From contig CM069442.1 in NCBI GenBank assembly GCA_035610835.1, forward strand, positions 27,977,798 to 28,041,797: DNA of 64,000 bases. The letters run 5' to 3'. The stretch comes from Ophiura sarsii. Taxonomy: Eukaryota > Echinodermata > Ophiuroidea > Amphilepidida > Ophiuridae. Position 1 is the first letter of the stretch, and each line of letters opens with the position of its first letter. Under the pieces are notes generated by a model that saw only the letters and a list, made by a program, of their open reading frames with translations, searched no databases and had not been told where the DNA came from. Made by a program: the position numbers and the translations under genes. Positions 58,883 through 64,000 of the stretch are shown piece by piece.

Positions 58883-59090
58883 TAAGGGGACGACAAAAAC
58901 CACCATGTTCTATGGGCAAACGGACCTCTCAGGTAGGGTTGGTCGTTGGTCGTTTTTTTGTTTGTTTGTTTGGTTTTTCAAAAATTGTTGAATTTGTTTT
59001 TTAATGATTTTTAAAATGTTGCCAAAAACATTCTTTAAAAATGGGTCGGTCAGGCCCATAGAACAGGGAGGGCTTTTTTATGTCGCCTAA
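58883..59090. mobile_element. MITE, family 8, copy 4
   Basis: TAAGGGGACGACAAAAACC then ATGTTCTAT at the left; ATAGAACAGGGAGGGCTTT then TGTCGCCTAA at the right. Inner GGTTGGTCGTTGGTCG. Confidence 0.87.
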
Positions 59091-59319
59091 CTGCAAGTTA
59101 GTATCTCATATTTAAATGGCTTTAATTCTTGAGCATATTATTTCCTCATGCATTCAAAGATAATTCCCAGTATTGAAGTTTGAATGCCACATCTGTAAAT
59201 GGAATACGCACCTACTGAAGAAGCAATATTTTTCAAAAGACATTTTTGTGAGTGTTTGTTTTTCACGCTTGACAATGTCTCCCATCCAACACCATGCAGG
59301 GACAATGTGAAAAGCAATA

Positions 59320-59526
59320 TTTATCTGTGCTATGATTTTTGCGGTGCATCTTTAGTGCGGGAAAAGCACAAAAATAAAATCACCACGAAAATGTTGGCTT
59401 TTACAGTACTGTAAAACCAGAAATGTTCGTGTGCATTTAAATTTCACTATCATTTTCGCGTTGCATCTTTAGTGTGGGAAAAGCACACAAATAAAACCAC
59501 CACAAAAATGTTGGCTTTTAGAGAAC
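59320..59526. repeat. Tandem duplication of about 115-120 bp beside family 3
   Basis: The block TGCATCTTTAGTGYGGGAAA...AAAATGTTGGCTTTTA occurs at about 59345-59406 and again at about 59463-59521. Each is followed by ACTGTAAAACCAGAA, so a family 3 end was duplicated with it. Confidence 0.85.
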
Positions 59527-59734
59527 TGTAAAACCAGAAGTGATCGCATGCATTTAAATTTCGCTAATTTTGCGAGGAGACTTACTCGCGAAAATGTCAT
59601 GCTGCGAATATTTCCAATCTACCTTGTAGCAGTGCATTGCAAAGTTACATTCGTAAAATGTTCATGCCGTGAATTAGGCCAGTTTTTTACTGATTCGTGA
59701 AATGTTAAACTCGCGAACATTTTTGGTTTTACAG
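59526..59734. mobile_element. MITE, family 3, copy 3
   Basis: CTGTAAAACCAGAAGTGATC to GAACATTTTTGGTTTTACAG, with the shared core CCAATCTACCTTGTAGCAGT. Confidence 0.9.
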
Positions 59735-60763
59735 AATGTCACATTTTCATACCTGAGGTGAAATAGAGCATAAAGGCTACTGTGTATATGTGGCTTTTTG
59801 GTGAGGGTTCACACTATATGAATTATGGGAATGTACCGTGAATTTAACGGCTTACAAAAATCATAAATACTGGAAGCCAGTATTTATTCAAAAATCTATA
59901 CAAATATTCTTTCTTATAACTACCTGTATGCAGAGATATCAGCGCATTTACAGTGATTGATGCAGCATTGATGTGCAAGTTCCAGCTGTGTTTTTGAATG
60001 ACAGGATTCTAATGCCAATGGGTCATATAATAATACACACAATAATTTGCTGCAATTATTGAAATATGCTTTGACGTCACTGCACAGAGATGGAAACAAG
60101 GAGCTGTAAAATGGGATTCATATACAAAAAATCCACTTATGCACATTATCTATGTTACTAACACTGTCAGGTCTTTGGAGCACAAGGTAGTGTTTGGTTT
60201 TAAATATAAAGTAGGAACCATATTCTCCCTATTAAGCGCTCATGCCCTTATAAAAGCCCTTTTCCCAATGAACCAAAAGTATCACCGAATAAGCGCCCAT
60301 GAATAGTTGTGACAGACGAAAACATACAGACAATTCCATCAATTTCAACAGTTTAACTCTGATGTGAAAATTGAATAAGCTTTCAAGGCGACAGTTGATC
60401 ACACATTTAGTGATTTTGCTGTTTCTTGGAGGTGAAATGGATCATATGAAAAGCAATAGACAAAGTGTTTATCTATTAAAAGAGGTGTCCAGCAAGCACA
60501 ACATTGTGTATTTATGTTAGAGAGGTAATTATAGAGCTCAATTCCGTAGGTATATATTCAAAAAAATCATACTGCCATCTATCAACATTTTTAACAAGTT
60601 TGCATTGATTTACGTGCCAGTTTCAATGATGTCATGGTTATTGGTGCTCAAATGTGCGAAGTTGCATTGTATAACTATGACTTCATTGGCACCGGGACAT
60701 TCGATCACCGCAGTGGTAGAATTTTGTTGTTGCACACTGAGAATCAGTTGATTCATTGGAAAA

Positions 60764-61081
60764 GGTATAATTTAGGTCCCAGATTCTGGAATATACTACT
60801 GCCGTCTCCCAGTATCGGACGTTTGATACTGTTACGAAGTCAGTGTTCCAGTGTAGCATGATACTGGCACATATAAAATGTTTCAGTATTGGGTGGAACA
60901 CAAATCATGTACCAGTATTTTTCAATACTGGGACAAATCACTACTGGTAGCATGTGTACATACCAGTATATCGCCCCATACTGGAACATAAAAACGTTCC
61001 AGTATCGTATCCAGTATTAACTTTTTTTATTTTCCAGTATTGAATGATACCGGTATCCAGTATCTGAGACCTAAAGTACAC
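60764..61081. mobile_element. Inverted-repeat element packed with CCAGTAT / ATACTGG
   Basis: The ends GTATAATTTAGGTCCCAG and CTGAGACCTAAAGTACAC are inverted and resemble family 9. Inside, CCAGTA or TACTGG occurs about 11 times in both orientations in 300 bp, forming many small hairpins. Confidence 0.8.
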
Positions 61082-61158
61082 TTTTTCTGATTCATTTGAT
61101 ATTCACCAATGAGCGTGTGAGTTATTTATGAGAATTATCATTGATTCACACAAATCTG

Positions 61159-61202
61159 TTAGCGAGAATCTTTGCAAGAATCGATTTACGGATTCTCGCT
61201 AA
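61159..61202. repeat. Palindrome with TTAGCGAGAATC arms
   Basis: TTAGCGAGAATC and GATTCTCGCTAA are 20 bp apart, with a small inner repeat (AAGAATCGATTTACG). The arms match those at 8610-8680. Confidence 0.85.
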
Positions 61203-61477
61203 ATTTATGACCCTACCCTTTAAAAAACAGGACAGGCTGAGGTATTTTCCAGAAAGTTCAACAGAATTAAGTTGACAGCTCTGTCGAATGCTTTATACTA
61301 TAATATATGAGTAAATTACTGTTTGCATGAAGAATGTGTATGTGTGATGTAGATTTGAAAGTCCCCATATTTAGATTATAAATGCCTCAAAAAAGAGTTA
61401 GAAAATGTTTTCAATTACCACTTTTTCAGATATTTCTTGTTATATTCAGTTTGTGTTACATATGGATTATTGATAAA

Positions 61478-61790
61478 AGGCTGATGTATTCCTCTTTCCA
61501 ATGATACTTCATAAGTAGCAATCACTTGCTTCAATGCTCAGCCACTTGAGAATATGGAGAGGTCTCAATCAAAATGTGCCAAATTCGCAACTATTTTGTG
61601 CTCAAAAGTCTGTGGTCTGTTCAATGAAGTGCTTTGCAGTGTAGAGTGATGCTCTATTGACTTTTGAGCAAAGAATAGTGATGATGTTGGCACATTCAGA
61701 TTGAGACCTCCCTATATTCTCAAGCAAGTGGCCAAGTGCTAAAAAGTCATATCAATGGATCAATGGAAAGATAAACACATCAGCTTTCCA
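61478..61790. mobile_element. Foldback element with arms of about 120 bp
   Basis: The left arm GGCTGATGTATTCCTCTTTC...GCCACTTGAGAATAT...GAGGTCTCAATC returns inverted as GATTGAGACCTC...ATATTCTCAAGCAAGTGGC...GAAAGATAAACACATCAGCT. Arms about 75-80% alike; the loop is about 80 bp. Confidence 0.8.
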
Positions 61791-61799
61791 TTGATGTAC

Positions 61800-62598
61800 A
61801 ACGCACTATGAACATACCAAATATACCAAATTTAGGCAAGATTGAACATAAAGATTCAGAACTTTTTTTCGATGGGTTTAAAACAGTCATGTCTTGTGAG
61901 TGCAGTAGATTGAGCATTGATGGGGACAAGATTAAATCGAGTTGATATGTTTAGATTAACAGCAGTTATTGTTAACATCAAGCAGCACCAGGCCCCTTCT
62001 GGCTACATGTAGTCACAGCGCCTCTCTTGCTTGGGCTGTGTCTACCAAGGTCAAGGGTTAGTGTTTACCAGCGGACATCTTGGATTCAGGGTATCAGTAA
62101 TGCCTTCATGAAGGAGTTTTAGAAATGGTGGTATAGAGCAGATTGGTTTATCCCACCCACAGCCACTCATTGTGGTACTTTATATTTCCCTCTTATGGTA
62201 TGGTGCATTATTGGAAAGAAGGCTGCATGGGTGATTGGGTCAGCCTCAGTTGCTAGGCTCAACCTCCTGCTTGCTTCGCATGTGGGCTTGGCATCGCACG
62301 CAACAGTGGCCCAGGTTTGGGTCACCACACGCTAGGCATCCATGCAACCGCCTTCCCCGAGCGGGCAAATAGTCTTTAGGAAGAGTTATTTCATGTATCA
62401 ACTGTTCTAAATCAATGATAGGTATGCCTACATCAGATTATATGTGATTGGTGCTGGGCAATAAGAGCTAGTAAATACTTGTTGTGTAACGTTCTGCAAC
62501 CAACTCAATACCAGTCACACAAAGTTACGTCACCATAAATATGAATATAATGGACGTAGGTACAAACACACTTAGGATCAGAAAACCGATACAAGAGG
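61800..62598. other. Stretch with nothing firm
   Basis: No gene. The part 61980-62350 is GC-richer and has short words seen in many dispersed elements, but no clear ends. Confidence 0.45.
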
Positions 62599-63013
62599 AT
62601 ATCCGGGTGGGGGGGGGGGGGGCACTGACATTGGAAAAGGATATAGGTGTGTGCCGCGCAGAAGACCCCTTTACTGCTAGCTCTGATGACCCCCCTCCTT
62701 TTGAGCCTGCATCAGTTCTAAAGACCCCAATTTTATTGAAAATTCAAAAATCGCGAAATTTTGCGTTCCAAAGCCCCAATTCTTCTAAAAATTTGGAGTC
62801 CTAAAACCCCCCCAAAATTTTTTTGCGTTCTTGCTAATCAAAATTGACCTTTAAGCTAGTTCTCTAGACCTATTTTTTTGAAAAAAATCAGTTCCTAAGA
62901 CCCTATTTTTTGTCATAAAATCCACTCAGTTCAGTTCTGTAGCCCCCCTTTTCGAGACCCTGGGCGGCACACCCCTACCAACAAACAAAAAAGGTTGAGT
63001 GCCCCAGGGAGGA
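62599..63013. mobile_element. G-tract-ended element with a tandem interior
   Basis: The left GGATATCCGGGTGGGGG...GGCACT with GGTGTGTGCCGC is matched by GGCGGCACACCCC...GAGTGCCCCAGGGAGGATAT. Inside, CTAAGACCC or AAAGACCCC blocks followed by T/A runs recur about every 35-45 bp. Ends like those at 6844-7183. Confidence 0.7.
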
Positions 63014-63595
63014 TATCTCAAATACATTTAAATGCAAGGAATAAAACAAGACATACCAACTTTGAGTGGGAAAACAAGTGATTATAAAGCAGTAAAACAG
63101 TCAAAAGGCATTTAGCCAAGCATTTGAGAATTGTTTGTGCACTAAATTTAACAATAACAATGAAACAGGTAAATGTACTGGGACAAGTAATAACAAATGC
63201 TGTAAACTAAACAGTTGGTTGGTTTTTACATCTCCGCCATGACTGACAGCTCATGACTTTAGTGACGACACTATCATTTTTACATAATTCGTTCATCAAA
63301 ACATTTCCATTTTAGTCAGCGGCGAATTGCCATAAGTTGGACCAGGTCGCTACACCTGAATCGCTGCTGTTGACTTCAATCCAAAGTGTGCGTGACTTGT
63401 CGTACGTCAATTTGCTGTGTGCGATTTGTGTTTCATGTCCACTCGAGTGACTCCAAATCGCCACAACTGACTAGTTAGATGTAATCAGCATACAAATAAC
63501 ACAATTGTGGTTTTCACCTTGAATCTCCCTTTTTATTGCTCCTTTATCAACAAAAATACACATGATATATGGTAGTGTTCATAGATGTACAAAAT

Positions 63596-64000
63596 ATGAT
63601 AATCAACAAACCAAACCCCAAATTGTAATTTAGCTAATTCAAGGGCAGCGCCAATGTTTTGGTCCAAGTTATTTATGTATGTGTTAGTGTTAGATTAAAC
63701 TTTCGGTGGAATGTTTATTTTGAATGTTTTCTTTGAACCTTGATGGTAATAGAATTGCATGATGCCTGCACTTAGTAACACAGGGCCCATGAACCATTTG
63801 ATTATCAGGGGATGTCAACAGACCAACCCCAAATTTTAATATAACTCATTCAAGGTCAGCACAAACCTTTTGGTATAAGGTTATACATGTATGTGTTAGT
63901 GTTAGATTAGACTTTTGGTGGAATGTCTATTTTGAATGTTGTCTTTGAACCTTGATTGAAATTGAATTGCATGATGACTGCATTTAGTAACACTGGGACG
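63596..64000. repeat. Tandem duplication, about 212-bp period, cut by the window edge
   Basis: The block CCAAACCCCAAATTGTAATT...TATGTGTTAGTGTTAGATTA...CCTTGATGG at about 63611 recurs at about 63823 with roughly 85-90% identity. It may continue beyond 64000. Confidence 0.85.

Noticed and set aside
62541..62804. 87-codon + strand frame over the G tract
   Set aside because: It is produced by the G-run (poly-Gly) and the AAGACCC repeat of a mobile element.

Overview
The window is AT-rich, intron-dominated eukaryotic DNA. Codon-dense stretches are short, flanked by GT/AG splice sites, and separated by introns of 2-18 kb. The rest is packed with short inverted-repeat transposons (MITEs), tRNA-derived elements, satellites and homopolymer G/C tracts. 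One gene is recognisable: a member of the PSD/EFA6 family, the Sec7-PH guanine nucleotide exchange factors for Arf6. This family is found only in animals. Its sequence, with the style and density of the repeats, suggests a marine invertebrate, plausibly a deuterostome such as an echinoderm or hemichordate. The species cannot be fixed from the sequence alone.

Layout. 1-1183: a tandem array of 354-bp units, each carrying a minus-strand tRNA-like gene (three complete copies and one broken). 1184-8061: no gene; a 58-62 bp tandem repeat, MITEs and a tRNA-related SINE. 8062-44843: the 3' half of the PSD/EFA6 gene on the + strand, in seven coding exons (8062-8283, 12532-12613, 17058-17128, 34760-34911, 37245-37389, 42498-42641, 44592-44843). 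Together they encode 355 residues with all phases compatible. They cover the end of the Sec7 domain, the whole PH domain, and the conserved C-terminal helical region. The catalytic part of Sec7 and the N-terminus lie upstream of the window or were not found. A probable poly(A) signal is at 45105. 45141-64000: no convincing gene, only MITEs, foldback elements and tandem duplications.

Notable points. (1) Just downstream of the sixth exon there is a decayed, indel-free copy of most of that exon. It keeps a donor site but carries an in-frame stop, so it is either a dead alternative exon or a candidate poison exon. A MITE directly abuts it. (2) The tRNA-like genes have a class I shape but an apparent AGA anticodon, which is odd for serine. 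(3) A family of about 230-bp elements with TTAA target sites and CACTTTCCACGCGG ends (piggyBac-like) has eight copies here, one of them 40 bp upstream of the last coding exon. (4) An element with arms of about 200 bp carries a broken non-LTR reverse transcriptase. (5) A foldback element carries a hammerhead-ribozyme-like core. (6) About 40 inverted-repeat element copies from roughly 18 families were identified by eye. Family assignments rest on terminal repeats and target-site duplications read from the sequence; no database was consulted.
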